A stretch of DNA of 64,000 nt from DTU052 sp050951725 (lineage in GTDB: Bacteria; Bacillota; Syntrophomonadia; Syntrophomonadales; DTU052). Each line of letters begins with the position of its first letter. Positions within the stretch are counted from its first letter, which is position 1. A model generated the notes under the pieces. That model saw only the letters and a program-made list of their open reading frames with translations, was not told the DNA's origin and searched no databases. Position numbers and translations under genes: made by a program. The stretch is from assembly GCA_050951725.1 (NCBI GenBank), contig JBMNJO010000012.1, positions 62,001 through 126,000 of the forward strand, given 5' to 3'. This document shows positions 34,583 to 42,686 of this stretch, in pieces.

Positions 34583-35427
34583 AATGACACCACCATACCT
34601 TCACGGGCTGCCCAACAGTCAGCGAAACGCTTGCGAGCCAGCCATTCTATTTCTTCCAGATCATCATCAGTGCGGTTGATGGCGTGGTGGAACAGGAGCA
34701 GCCTTTTGGCACCTGCTTCCTCGACCAGCCTCACTGCTTCCTGCCAGGTTGAGTGCCCCCAACCTTCTCGGGGCGGGGTTTCTCCGTCTCCCTGGTATTC
34801 TGAATCGGTAAAGCTGGTATCGAAAATAACCAGATCGGAGTCCTGCATAAAATCGATTATACTGGAATCAAGCTGGGGTGAATGTTCGTGATCGGTAATA
34901 TAACAGCAGGAAATTCCAGCATGTTGGACCCGGTAGGATAGACCACCATCGGGATGGTTATTGGCCATGGCCCTGACCAGGATACCATCGCCCAGATCAA
35001 GACTCGTATTCGCGGTTACCTCCCGGAAATCGAATTGGGCACCCATATCCTGGAGTTTGATCGGAAAGTAGGGAAAGGCCATCTGGCCAGAAAACTGATT
35101 AGCAAGGGTAAAGTCCCCGCTTTTGGGTCCGTAAACCGTAAAGTGGTTACCCACTTCAAATCCGGGATAGAAAAAGGGAAACCCCTGAATATGGTCCCAG
35201 TGGCAATGGGTGATGAAAATGTCTCCCCTGATGCAGCCTCCGCGCTGAAGCAGTTCCTGGCCGAGATGGTAGATCCCTGATCCGGCGTCCAGAATAATCA
35301 GACGCTCTCCGATTTGAATCTGTACACAGGAGGTGTTCCCTCCGAAACGGACCGTGTGGGGACCAGGTACGGGCAGGGAACCTCTGACGCCCCAGAACTT
35401 GACGGTAAAATCCACGTTGGCAATCAT
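34579..35427 (-). CDS. MBL-fold metallohydrolase, cyclic-phosphodiesterase-like
   Basis: A 282-residue metallo-beta-lactamase-fold hydrolase. The metal motif reads THCHWDHIQGFPFF at about residue 75, preceded by the RFGGNTSC and LDAGSG segments, with later YITDHEH and LLLFHH histidines. The KFWGVRGSLPVPG start is shared with proteins annotated as PhnP/CpdA-like or response-regulator-linked MBL hydrolases, so a phosphodiester substrate such as a cyclic nucleotide is plausible. The ATG at 35427 follows GGGGG. Its stop overlaps the start of the GAF-HD-GYP gene, which supports a role in the same signalling circuit. The substrate is inferred, not shown. Confidence 0.9.
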   Translation of the reverse strand: MIANVDFTVKFWGVRGSLPVPGPHTVRFGGNTSCVQIQIGERLIILDAGSGIYHLGQELLQRGGCIRGDIFITHCHWDHIQGFPFFYPGFEVGNHFTVYGPKSGDFTLANQFSGQMAFPYFPIKLQDMGAQFDFREVTANTSLDLGDGILVRAMANNHPDGGLSYRVQHAGISCCYITDHEHSPQLDSSIIDFMQDSDLVIFDTSFTDSEYQGDGETPPREGWGHSTWQEAVRLVEEAGAKRLLLFHHAINRTDDDLEEIEWLARKRFADCWAAREGMVVSL

Positions 35428-35772
35428 TGATCTATCCCCCGTCTTGTGTAAAACTAATGATTACTGTTAGTATGCCTTATTAGGTTACGCTTCGAAAGAC
35501 CAAAACCAACAAAATTTACCTTCAAGTTTGGGCAGTTCGAACTGTAGGTAAGATATGTCAATCGACGTGCGCTTTGGAGTGCTTGGATGTCGATGCTTTC
35601 CGATTGGAATTTGCCCTGCTTTTGACAAGGTCAGATCTTCGTATCTAAAGGGAGACATTATTTCAAATCGCCGGTAAGGTGAAGCTCACCGACCCAATAC
35701 GCGTGCAGAACCCGTCTTGACTACGATTGGGACCCGTAGTAAAATGATTGATGTCGTTGAAAAGCTATACGC
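35428..35772. other. Intergenic stretch upstream of tRNA-Leu
   Basis: About 345 bp between the divergent MBL gene and tRNA-Leu. It contains the tRNA promoter at 35717-35745; the MBL operon promoter was not picked out. Confidence 0.55.
35717..35745 (+). promoter_or_regulatory. Sigma-A-type promoter of tRNA-Leu
   Basis: TTGACT (35717-35722), a 17-bp spacer and TAAAAT (35740-35745) lie 28 bp before the tRNA 5' end. Confidence 0.75.
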
Positions 35773-35855
35773 GCGGGTGTGGCGGAACTGGCAGACGCGT
35801 CGGACTTAGGATCCGATGGGCAACCGTGGGGGTTCAAATCCCTTCACCCGCACCA
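35773..35855 (+). tRNA. tRNA-Leu (anticodon UAG)
   Basis: The acceptor stem GCGGGTG pairs with CACCCGC, and the CCA is encoded (35853-35855). The anticodon arm TCGGA-CTTAGGA-TCCGA gives anticodon TAG, reading CUA. A long variable arm and the GGTTCAAATCC T-arm fit a class II leucine tRNA. Confidence 0.97.
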
Positions 35856-35872
35856 TACCCTAACCAACCAAG

Positions 35873-35904
35873 ACCCGTCGGTATTCCGGTGGGTTTTTGT
35901 TTTT
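35873..35904 (+). terminator. Rho-independent terminator of tRNA-Leu
   Basis: ACCCGTCGG pairs with CCGGTGGGT (two wobble pairs) around TATT, then TTTTGTTTTTC. Confidence 0.88.
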
Positions 35905-36068
35905 CTGGACCTTTTTTATGCTGGCCTGAAAATATCTGCGGCAAACCAGAGCTGCTTATAAACACAGGGTTTCAAGCATATGTGACCAAGCCTTCTATCA
36001 TCCAGTACTCATTTTGCGTAGGATAAAAGCCCCGGCGATTTTGCTTATGATTGCCCCGATTACCCGGC

Positions 36069-36593
36069 CTAAGGAACAAACCGGATCGATAGACTTTGTG
36101 ACTCCTTATTGGGAAGGTGTTTCGTTGGTACAATCGATTTTGGCGGCATGGGCTTCCAAGTTATATCCTGGTTGTGTGTGGTCTTCGTCTCGCTGGGAAT
36201 ACTGCTGTATACTTCAATGGGGCGGCGATTGGATATGTCTGAAGTTGTTTTTTGATGACCGGGGGACGTACTGAACTCAAAGTCATCTTCAAAATCAGGA
36301 GTTGATTCCACATCAAAGTCCTCCAACACCTCAGAAGAGGAATCCGATTCGGACGAAAGATGCTCCTCGCCGGAATCTGCAGCAGCAGAATCGGACTTCA
36401 TGTCGCTGCTGGGTTCTATAACCCGGTTCACTTCCACTTCATTAATAATCAGTGATAGTAGGCATGCCAGGCAAATGGCCTGAATAAGGTCACGGTCAAT
36501 GTCGTCTCTCATCAGAACCACTGCCAGAAGCAGAATGACAATAGTGACCTGACTCAGGGAGTTGAACTCATTGCCGGTTTCTGATTTACTCAT
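36069..36593 (-). CDS. Hypothetical membrane protein with acidic Ser-rich tail
   Basis: A 174-residue protein I do not recognise. The N-terminal 55 residues contain two short hydrophobic segments (VTIVILLLAVVLM and LIQAICLACLLSLII) split by the charged RDDIDRD. The rest is low complexity: acidic and serine-rich (about 62-110, e.g. SSESDSSSEVLEDFDVES), then a Pro/Thr/Lys-rich tail. The layout suggests a small membrane hairpin with a disordered cytoplasmic or external tail. The ATG at 36593 has AAAGGGGGG 8 nt upstream, so it is likely expressed. It sits in the gene-poor stretch between tRNA-Leu and the IS element, which suggests accessory DNA. Confidence 0.7.
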   Translation of the reverse strand: MSKSETGNEFNSLSQVTIVILLLAVVLMRDDIDRDLIQAICLACLLSLIINEVEVNRVIEPSSDMKSDSAAADSGEEHLSSESDSSSEVLEDFDVESTPDFEDDFEFSTSPGHQKTTSDISNRRPIEVYSSIPSETKTTHNQDITWKPMPPKSIVPTKHLPNKESQSLSIRFVP

Positions 36594-36749
36594 TGACTAA
36601 ACCCCCCTTTGCGGTTACAGGGGATAGCTCCTTGTCACAATGTGGAAACATAACCGTGACATAGGGATATGCCCCGGGTAGGTTTATTAGAACCTTTTAA
36701 GAAAACTATGCCTGATCACGTTGGAATATGTACAGAGAAGACCTATCGA

Positions 36750-36944
36750 TCAGTGTCGGAATTTGGACGGGTAGTCCAACGATTGTGGGCACCTGGTGAA
36801 GTCCCCTTGGTTCTGAAACTCCAAGGAGAGCAACAGAGATTTTACAAACTGTTCCAATTCAGGCTCCAGATTGACGGATTCCTTCAGAAATTCTCGCAGA
36901 AGTTTGATAGTAACTTGCCGAGAGTTACGGGCTGCTTTGGACAT
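36750..36944 (-). CDS. Small hypothetical protein
   Basis: A 64-residue basic-to-neutral helical protein with no recognised domain. The first 45 residues (VTIKLLREFLKESVNLEPELEQF and on) look like amphipathic helices. The ATG at 36944 has GGAGG 10 nt upstream on the minus strand, which is why I accept it; a 99-codon plus-strand frame over the same DNA has no such site. It is 157 bp upstream of the acidic membrane protein gene on the same strand, so the two could form an operon. Confidence 0.5.
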   Translation of the reverse strand: MSKAARNSRQVTIKLLREFLKESVNLEPELEQFVKSLLLSLEFQNQGDFTRCPQSLDYPSKFRH

Positions 36945-37199
36945 GGTGTCGATTCCTCCAGAGTATAAGCTTGTACCAACTTAGTTTAATTGACGAAAAA
37001 ACGCCCAGCGTAGTTGCCGCCAATTACTGGTTCCTAATGGTCTGGGTTTGGTTAACAGGAATGAACGATGGGGGCGAAACATATCTAAGGTCATAGAAAC
37101 CCCGAGTAGATGAGACAATGGGAGAATTGTTTCCGTAAGACAATAAATTGGGTATCAGGATACATTTAACAAATTACAATCAAGGTGGCAGACAAATTT

Positions 37200-39113
37200 A
37201 ATATGATTCCACTGCAAAAACAGGTTGTTTAACCCCTATGGGGGTTTTCAATAGTAAAAATTGTCTTGAGCAGATAGCTCAAAAAGTTCTTTTTCAACTG
37301 AAGATCGCTAATTTAGACCTCCATTACTATGGTTTTGTGTTCGTTAACCTAAATTTGGGCATAATATCCCTGCTTTTGGCCTTTTCGGCTTCCTTAGCTT
37401 GCCCAGAGCCATCCGGGAAAACTGCTTAATATTTCGGGCTATAATTTTGTAAGCAGTGACCAAGTAAGTTTTTAGCACGCCACGTGTGTAAAGGTTATTC
37501 AGATCTTCCCCTCTTTTTAGAGCGGAGTTGGTTGCTTCGATTCCAGCACGATAACTGGTGTTTTCACGTCTGACCGCAATATTGTGTATTTGATCTCTAA
37601 CCCGGTCAGCCTGGATGGTTTTTAAACTAACCCGTAATATCCGGTCTTTCTTCTGGGTCTTTACTGGACATATATCAAAATTCGGGCATCCTTGGCAATC
37701 CTCGTGTTTGAAGTGGCAACTGCTAGTCTTGGAACCGGGATTGAAATCGCTTCTAAATGGGATCTTGCCCTGGGGACAACTGATTATTTTCATATCATCA
37801 TCAAACTTAAAACTGGTTGTGGAAAGTTTATCTGATGGAGCCTTACGTCCGGTCATATCTGTATAGTGTAGGTTAACCTCTAGCTCATCTGCCATTTCTA
37901 TGACCTCTTGGCCGTAGTAACCTCCATCTAAGTAGATGTCCTTTACATCCGTCCTTTGTTTGATGATGGGTATGCGCTCCTTAGCCATCTCTACATCGCT
38001 GATGTTATTGGGTTGTACTGAAAAGTCGGTAATCACCTGAATCGGGTTTTCTTTGCTACTGGTTTCGCTCACGTTTAAAACGTAGCCGCTATGGTTCTTA
38101 CCCGCTTTGTTACGGAAGGTAGCGTCACTATCATAAGCTGATTGCAGGGAACCGCTTTCAATTTCACTACTGGGCTTGGCGAGCCATATTCCCTTAGATT
38201 CATCGAAGGCAGCCTGTTCGCCTAGAAAACGCTTAAGCAGAACCATTTCTCGTTTTGAAGCAAGGTTACGATCCTTATTTGCCAAGTTATCTACCTCTTG
38301 CATGAGGTTAAGGACTTTCTGGAACCTGCTTTCCAGTTCCTGATTTCTAGTTCTGTATAGTAAATCAGTTCTGAAGCTATCTCTTAACACTTGTTTGAGA
38401 TTATCGGAAAGCATGTTAGAAGCAATGCCTCTTACCGCTTGAACCAATACATCCAGGGCTAACGAGAGTCTACCGGCTTTCTTGATATTGGGAGAAATCA
38501 AGGTAGAATCCATACGCTGGTCATCGGTTTTTATCCCGGCTTGTTCGATAAAATTCTTGGTTAGGATTTCAAACTGTTGGAAAATCACTTCATCTTGCTC
38601 GGGATACTCTAATATGTGCCTATAAACTCTTTCTCTGAATTCGTAAAGGGTACGTTCAGCCAGGTAAACCTCACCCAGGTTTCTTATACCTAGGGCATAA
38701 TTGACCTGGAAGTTAAAGTAGAACTGCTCGATTAATTCTTGATCAGTATAACCAAACATGTTTTTGATAATCTCTAATGACATCAGTATATTAACTGGAA
38801 CATTGGGTCTGCCGGTATCAAGACAATACATGGGGGCAAACAGATCTTCGTTGATTTTACAAAAAACATGTTCATAGAAAACTGGTGCCCAGGTTTTGTT
38901 TAGTAGTTTGGCTACACTTGGTCTCATGGACTGGTAATGGCTAAAAAGTTCATCTTGATAGTGACTATCGTTTTTACGGAACATACTGCAAAACCACCCT
39001 AAAGTTAGTTTATCTTTTATTTGCTTTAAATATCTAACTATTACTTCAATATTCACAGTGGTTTATCCTGCTGTTTTACAATATTTTTGGGGTTTTTGCA
39101 GTGGAATCAATAT
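37200..39113 (-). mobile_element. Complete IS1182-type insertion sequence with TIRs and target duplication
   Basis: 17-bp perfect terminal inverted repeats lie at 37205-37221 and 39092-39108 (GATTCCACTGCAAAAAC and its reverse complement). They are flanked by a 5-bp direct repeat AATAT at 37200-37204 and 39109-39113. The element proper is 1904 bp and carries one intact transposase gene. Perfect ends and an open frame suggest recent insertion into a non-coding spot. Confidence 0.93.
37344..39056 (-). CDS. IS1182-family transposase
   Basis: A 570-residue DDE transposase. An N-terminal domain of unknown-function type (DUF772-like, around residues 70-150, with APMYCLDTGRPNVPVNILMSLEIIKNMFG) precedes the catalytic DDE core with QRMDSTLISPN, IYLDGGYYGQ and the late Glu in RAGIEATNSALKRG. 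A Cys-rich segment, CQGCPNFDICP at about residue 460, matches the DDE_Tnp_1-type IS1182 zinc-like region. The GTG start at 39056 has AGGAT about 8 nt upstream. The frame is intact and lies between perfect TIRs, so the element could be active. No passenger genes are present. Confidence 0.95.
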   Translation of the reverse strand: MNIEVIVRYLKQIKDKLTLGWFCSMFRKNDSHYQDELFSHYQSMRPSVAKLLNKTWAPVFYEHVFCKINEDLFAPMYCLDTGRPNVPVNILMSLEIIKNMFGYTDQELIEQFYFNFQVNYALGIRNLGEVYLAERTLYEFRERVYRHILEYPEQDEVIFQQFEILTKNFIEQAGIKTDDQRMDSTLISPNIKKAGRLSLALDVLVQAVRGIASNMLSDNLKQVLRDSFRTDLLYRTRNQELESRFQKVLNLMQEVDNLANKDRNLASKREMVLLKRFLGEQAAFDESKGIWLAKPSSEIESGSLQSAYDSDATFRNKAGKNHSGYVLNVSETSSKENPIQVITDFSVQPNNISDVEMAKERIPIIKQRTDVKDIYLDGGYYGQEVIEMADELEVNLHYTDMTGRKAPSDKLSTTSFKFDDDMKIISCPQGKIPFRSDFNPGSKTSSCHFKHEDCQGCPNFDICPVKTQKKDRILRVSLKTIQADRVRDQIHNIAVRRENTSYRAGIEATNSALKRGEDLNNLYTRGVLKTYLVTAYKIIARNIKQFSRMALGKLRKPKRPKAGILCPNLG

Positions 39114-39622
39114 TTACTGTTAGAATATAGGTAATAATTCACTGCCCAGACTGGGTCTGGTATAAATGGTCCAGGAATTCCATATCTTTTCTAGGAGGTA
39201 CACTAAACACAATAAAAGTATCGCCGTCTTTCCTTTACATCCTACCAACATAAACCCAACATGCCAGAACACTTCTGACTATTCTTACCAACAAGAACAG
39301 CTTATGCCGACATGGTCGAACGTTTTTCCAGAATGCCGAACAAGGTGGACCCAATTCACTTGTTGTTGTAAAGCCTTTTTTTAGATTTTGCAGCATTTCA
39401 GGTTCCAGGGCCAGGCTCTCAATCGCAGATCAACAATGATTTCATAAAACAATATAAAATCCGGCAATTGCGGTTGAGCAGCCTTTGTAGCAGATTCATT
39501 CCCCAGGGCTTTGCACAGGAACCTTCGCGTACAGGGAGGTGGTACTACCGACCGCATAACTTAATACTTGAATACCTGAACTCTGTGGTAGGGACCACAA
39601 GACTGTGGAAAGGAGTTGGGTT
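39114..39622. other. Intergenic stretch between the IS element and lutA
   Basis: About 510 bp without a supported gene. A 72-codon frame at 39166 has no ribosome binding site. The stretch should hold the lut operon promoter; the palindrome at 39584-39599 is the one clear candidate regulatory site. Confidence 0.55.
39584..39599. promoter_or_regulatory. Palindrome just upstream of lutA, candidate operator
   Basis: TGTGGT and ACCACA form a perfect 6-bp inverted repeat with a 4-bp spacer, 24 bp before the lutA start codon. It could be the binding site of the IclR regulator encoded at 45369 or of another repressor; this is inference. Confidence 0.45.
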
Positions 39623-40363
39623 ATGGAGGGGGTATCGCTTTTTATTCCCTGTTCGGTAGACCTGCTGTTAGCCGATCTGGGCCAAGCCACGGTTAAAATC
39701 ATCAGACGTGCAGGTGGCAATCCTTACTACCGTCCGGAACAGACCTGCTGCGGGCATCCTGCTATCACATCGGGTCATGTTGATCTGGCCGTGGATATGG
39801 CCAAGCGGTTTGTGGAGATTTTTGAGAAGGATGAGTGCATAGTCTGTCCAGCCGGTTCATGTGTTTATACCATTAAGCACCTTTATCCCCGGGTCCTGAA
39901 GGATGAACCTGCCTGGCAAAAAAGGGCGAGTGATGTTGCATCCCGGGTTTATGAACTGTCGGAGTACCTGGTGGACGTTTTAGGGGTGGAGAATCTGGGA
40001 GTGAGTTACCAGGGTAAGGTTGCCTATCACGAGTCCTGCAGTCTCCTGCGTCACCTGGGCATTGACCAGCAGCCCAAGAAATTGATCAGCGGTGTTGAAG
40101 GAACTGAACTGGTACCACTCGTTGAAGCAGATACCTGCTGTGGTTTCGGAGGGGAATTCTCCATAAAATTCCCCGAACTATCAGGGGCCATTGTAGGAGA
40201 CAAGGTACAGAACTTCATTAATAGCGAGGCTGATATCCTTCTGCTGGCTGATCCCGGCTGTTTGCTGAACATCGCCGGGTATGTTATGCGCCACAACCCC
40301 GAGAAAAAGGTGATGCACCTGGCGCAGTTCCTGGCTGCCAATCTAAGGGAGGTGACGGCATGA
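39623..40363 (+). CDS. lutA: LutA, Fe-S cysteine-rich subunit of 2-hydroxyacid (lactate) oxidation
   Basis: A 246-residue CCG-domain protein, homologue of LutA/YkgE, part of the LutABC complex that oxidises L-lactate to pyruvate in Bacillus. Two CCG motifs, TCCGHPA near residue 45 and TCCGFGGEF near 180, should bind Fe-S clusters. ATG at 39623 has GGAG 7 nt upstream; the upstream GTG in the same frame has none. Its stop overlaps the lutB start (ATGA), so LutA and LutB are co-translated. It is the first gene of the nine-gene block ending with iorAB. The substrate may be lactate or another 2-hydroxyacid. Confidence 0.93.
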   Translation: MEGVSLFIPCSVDLLLADLGQATVKIIRRAGGNPYYRPEQTCCGHPAITSGHVDLAVDMAKRFVEIFEKDECIVCPAGSCVYTIKHLYPRVLKDEPAWQKRASDVASRVYELSEYLVDVLGVENLGVSYQGKVAYHESCSLLRHLGIDQQPKKLISGVEGTELVPLVEADTCCGFGGEFSIKFPELSGAIVGDKVQNFINSEADILLLADPGCLLNIAGYVMRHNPEKKVMHLAQFLAANLREVTA

Positions 40364-41832
40364 TTCCGCAAACTGAGCGCTACCGCGAAATGGTTTTGGA
40401 GAGCTTGAAAAATGAGCGTCAGCGCCAGCTGGCCGCTAGGGTCGCCGGAGTCTTTAAATTCCTGAGGAGCTATGCCCTGCAGAGCTACGAAGACCCGGTT
40501 CAGGTGATGCGGGAAGTGGCCGCCATCAGGACCCGCAGTGTGGAAAACATGCCGGAGCTTCTGGAAAGGTTTGAGGAGAGGGCCACAGCTGCCGGGGCCA
40601 AAGTCTATTGGGCACGTAATGCCCAGGAAGCCAATCAAATCATAACGGATATCGTGACCGCCAAAGGGATTAAACTGGCAGTCAAAGGCAAGTCGATGGT
40701 CAGTGAGGAGACGGAACTCAACCACGCACTGGAGAAGGAAGGGGTGGAGGTTTACGAAGGAGACCTGGGTGAGTTCATAGTACAGCAGCTCCACCAGCCC
40801 CCCTTCCACATAGTGGGTCCGGCCATCCACCTGTCAGCTGAAGATATTTCGGACCTCTTTGTTGACATCATGGGAATTAAACCAACCAGTGACCCGGTGG
40901 CCCTGGGTCGGGCGGCCCGGGTTCACCTGCGTGACAAATTTGCTGCCGCAGGGGTCGGGATAACCGGGGTAAACGTAGCAGTTGCGGAGACCGGTTCCAT
41001 TTGCCTGGTGGAAAACGAGGGCAATATCCGTCTGGCTACCAGCAAACCACCGGTCCATATCGCATTGATGAGCATCGAGAAGGTGGTCGCTGAAGTTGGG
41101 GACGCTTTGGAATCGATTGGATTGCTGACCAAGAGCTGTACAGGGCAGAAAATCTCTTCCTATATATCAATGATCACCGGTCCCCGTAAAGATGGAGAGA
41201 CTGATGGCCCTGATGAGCTGCATATCGTAATCCTGGACAATGGCCGAACCGCATTTTATCAGGATCCTGAGCTTCGACAGGCTTTGCGCTGTATTCGGTG
41301 CGGGGCTTGTTTGGGGGTATGTCCCATCTACACCCGCGTTGGCGGACCTACCTACGGATGGATTTATTCTGGTCCCATGGGTGCGGTCCTGAACCCGCTG
41401 CTCCTGGGAGTAAACCGCAGTCAGGATCTGTTTGAAGCCTGTACCCAATGCGGATTCTGCCAGGAGGTTTGTCCGGGGGGCATCAAGCACCTGGACATGT
41501 TCAGCCGTTACCGGCAGATGGTAATCTACGGATTCCCGGCGCTTAATGTGAAAAAGGAGCCCAAAGAAGGTACACGGTTCATGAAACTGTTTGCCTGGGG
41601 GATGCGTTCACCATGGCGCTACCGGGTTGGTGCCAGGTTGGGGCGTGCCTTCCTGAAGAAATATACGAAAGATGGCAGCATTAAAGCACTGCCCATACTC
41701 AAGGGATGGTTCCAGTATCGAGACCTCCCGGCTCCGGCTCCCTATACCTTCCGGGAGTGGTGGGCCTCCCAGGAATCACAGAAAGCCCCGCTCAGCACCG
41801 GCAAAGAAGGGAGTGTGACTCATGGTCAGTAA
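40360..41832 (+). CDS. lutB: LutB, iron-sulfur subunit of 2-hydroxyacid oxidation
   Basis: A 490-residue LutB/YkgF-like protein. The N-terminal LUD domain (about 60-290, with AVKGKSMVSEETELN and TGVNVAVAETGSICLVENEGN) is followed by two 4Fe-4S motifs, CIRCGACLGVCP at about residue 310 and CTQCGFCQEVCP near 365. It passes electrons from the hydroxyacid to a carrier together with LutA and LutC; it is cytoplasmic or membrane-associated. The start overlaps the lutA stop, and the lutC start lies within its last codons (overlap 11 bp), so all three are made together. The C-terminal 80 residues form an extra helical tail. Confidence 0.94.
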   Translation: MIPQTERYREMVLESLKNERQRQLAARVAGVFKFLRSYALQSYEDPVQVMREVAAIRTRSVENMPELLERFEERATAAGAKVYWARNAQEANQIITDIVTAKGIKLAVKGKSMVSEETELNHALEKEGVEVYEGDLGEFIVQQLHQPPFHIVGPAIHLSAEDISDLFVDIMGIKPTSDPVALGRAARVHLRDKFAAAGVGITGVNVAVAETGSICLVENEGNIRLATSKPPVHIALMSIEKVVAEVGDALESIGLLTKSCTGQKISSYISMITGPRKDGETDGPDELHIVILDNGRTAFYQDPELRQALRCIRCGACLGVCPIYTRVGGPTYGWIYSGPMGAVLNPLLLGVNRSQDLFEACTQCGFCQEVCPGGIKHLDMFSRYRQMVIYGFPALNVKKEPKEGTRFMKLFAWGMRSPWRYRVGARLGRAFLKKYTKDGSIKALPILKGWFQYRDLPAPAPYTFREWWASQESQKAPLSTGKEGSVTHGQ

Positions 41833-42490
41833 CGCCCGCGAAGAGATATTAGGACGCCTTAGAACGGCTGAACGCCAGGTGTCACCCGCCAAACCAGCTG
41901 CCGGTGAACCCCGGCAGATAGCCAAAGGTGAGGTTGAGGTTTTCTTGCGCGAAGCCCAGATTGTATCGGCAAAAGTCACCGTGGTCCCGGGTAAGGATGC
42001 GATAGCCCAAGGAGTAATTGAACTCCTGGGTGAAAAGGAAGTAAAATCCCTGCTTGTAGTGGAGGATAAGCGCCTGGATGCTGCCGCAATGAAAAAGGCA
42101 GCGAAAGAGTTAAAGGCCGAGTATATTTCAATCTGGGAACTGAGTGAAAAGGAATACCTGGACAAGGCCTTTGCCTGCGATGTAGGGATAACCTGCTGCG
42201 ATTGGGGGGTAGCGGAGACTGCATCTGTTGTCATTTTTCACCGGGCAAGTGCTCCACGGCTTCCTTCCATAAGTCCCCCGATTCATATCGCGATATTATA
42301 CACCAGCCAACTGCTTAAAACCATGAAAGACCTGGACCTGGCAATCAAACAACAGAAACATATGCCCAGTGCAGTAACCATAATATCGGGTGTAAGCCGT
42401 ACTGCTGATATTCTGCTGACTCCCACCCTGGGGATGCACGGTCCCCTGGAGGTTGGCATCATCCTGGTGGAGGAGAGCGAGCCCGCTTAA
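41822..42490 (+). CDS. lutC: LutC, LUD domain subunit of 2-hydroxyacid oxidation
   Basis: A 222-residue LUD (formerly DUF162) protein, homologue of LutC/YkgG. It has the SNAREEIL start, the WGVAETASVVI motif shared with LutB (about residue 130), and the GMHGPLEVGIILV ending. It completes the LutABC complex; its precise role is not known. The ATG at 41822 lies inside lutB with GGGAG upstream. About 200 bp separate it from glcD, so a second promoter could drive the following genes, although everything is on the same strand. Confidence 0.92.
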   Translation: MVSNAREEILGRLRTAERQVSPAKPAAGEPRQIAKGEVEVFLREAQIVSAKVTVVPGKDAIAQGVIELLGEKEVKSLLVVEDKRLDAAAMKKAAKELKAEYISIWELSEKEYLDKAFACDVGITCCDWGVAETASVVIFHRASAPRLPSISPPIHIAILYTSQLLKTMKDLDLAIKQQKHMPSAVTIISGVSRTADILLTPTLGMHGPLEVGIILVEESEPA

Positions 42491-42686
42491 CGACCAGTAA
42501 TACAAAATTCCTGGATAAGTGTACCTCTACCTTATTAATAAACCCTGATAAAAACATGGGGAGTATGCTGATTGCAGCGCCAATCGCGAAACGATCCACA
42601 GCATGTACCTGTCCATGCTCTTCCCGTTGGGAGAGGGGTGATACAAAGGCTTTGAATTAGTACCACGTATGGGAGGGGATGCGTTT

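Noticed and set aside
36669..36968. 99-codon plus-strand frame opposite the 64-residue gene
   Set aside because: It has no RBS, whereas the minus-strand frame has GGAGG at suitable spacing.
35773..39113. Genomic island integrated at tRNA-Leu
   Set aside because: No integrase gene and no second copy of the tRNA 3' end was seen in the window; the IS has its own target duplication.
39166..39384. 72-codon plus-strand frame between the IS and lutA
   Set aside because: It has no RBS and no domain, and is Cys/Thr-rich as expected from random translation.
40051..40830. 259-codon minus-strand frame over lutA/lutB
   Set aside because: It is antisense to well-supported lut genes, low-complexity in part, and not domain-like.
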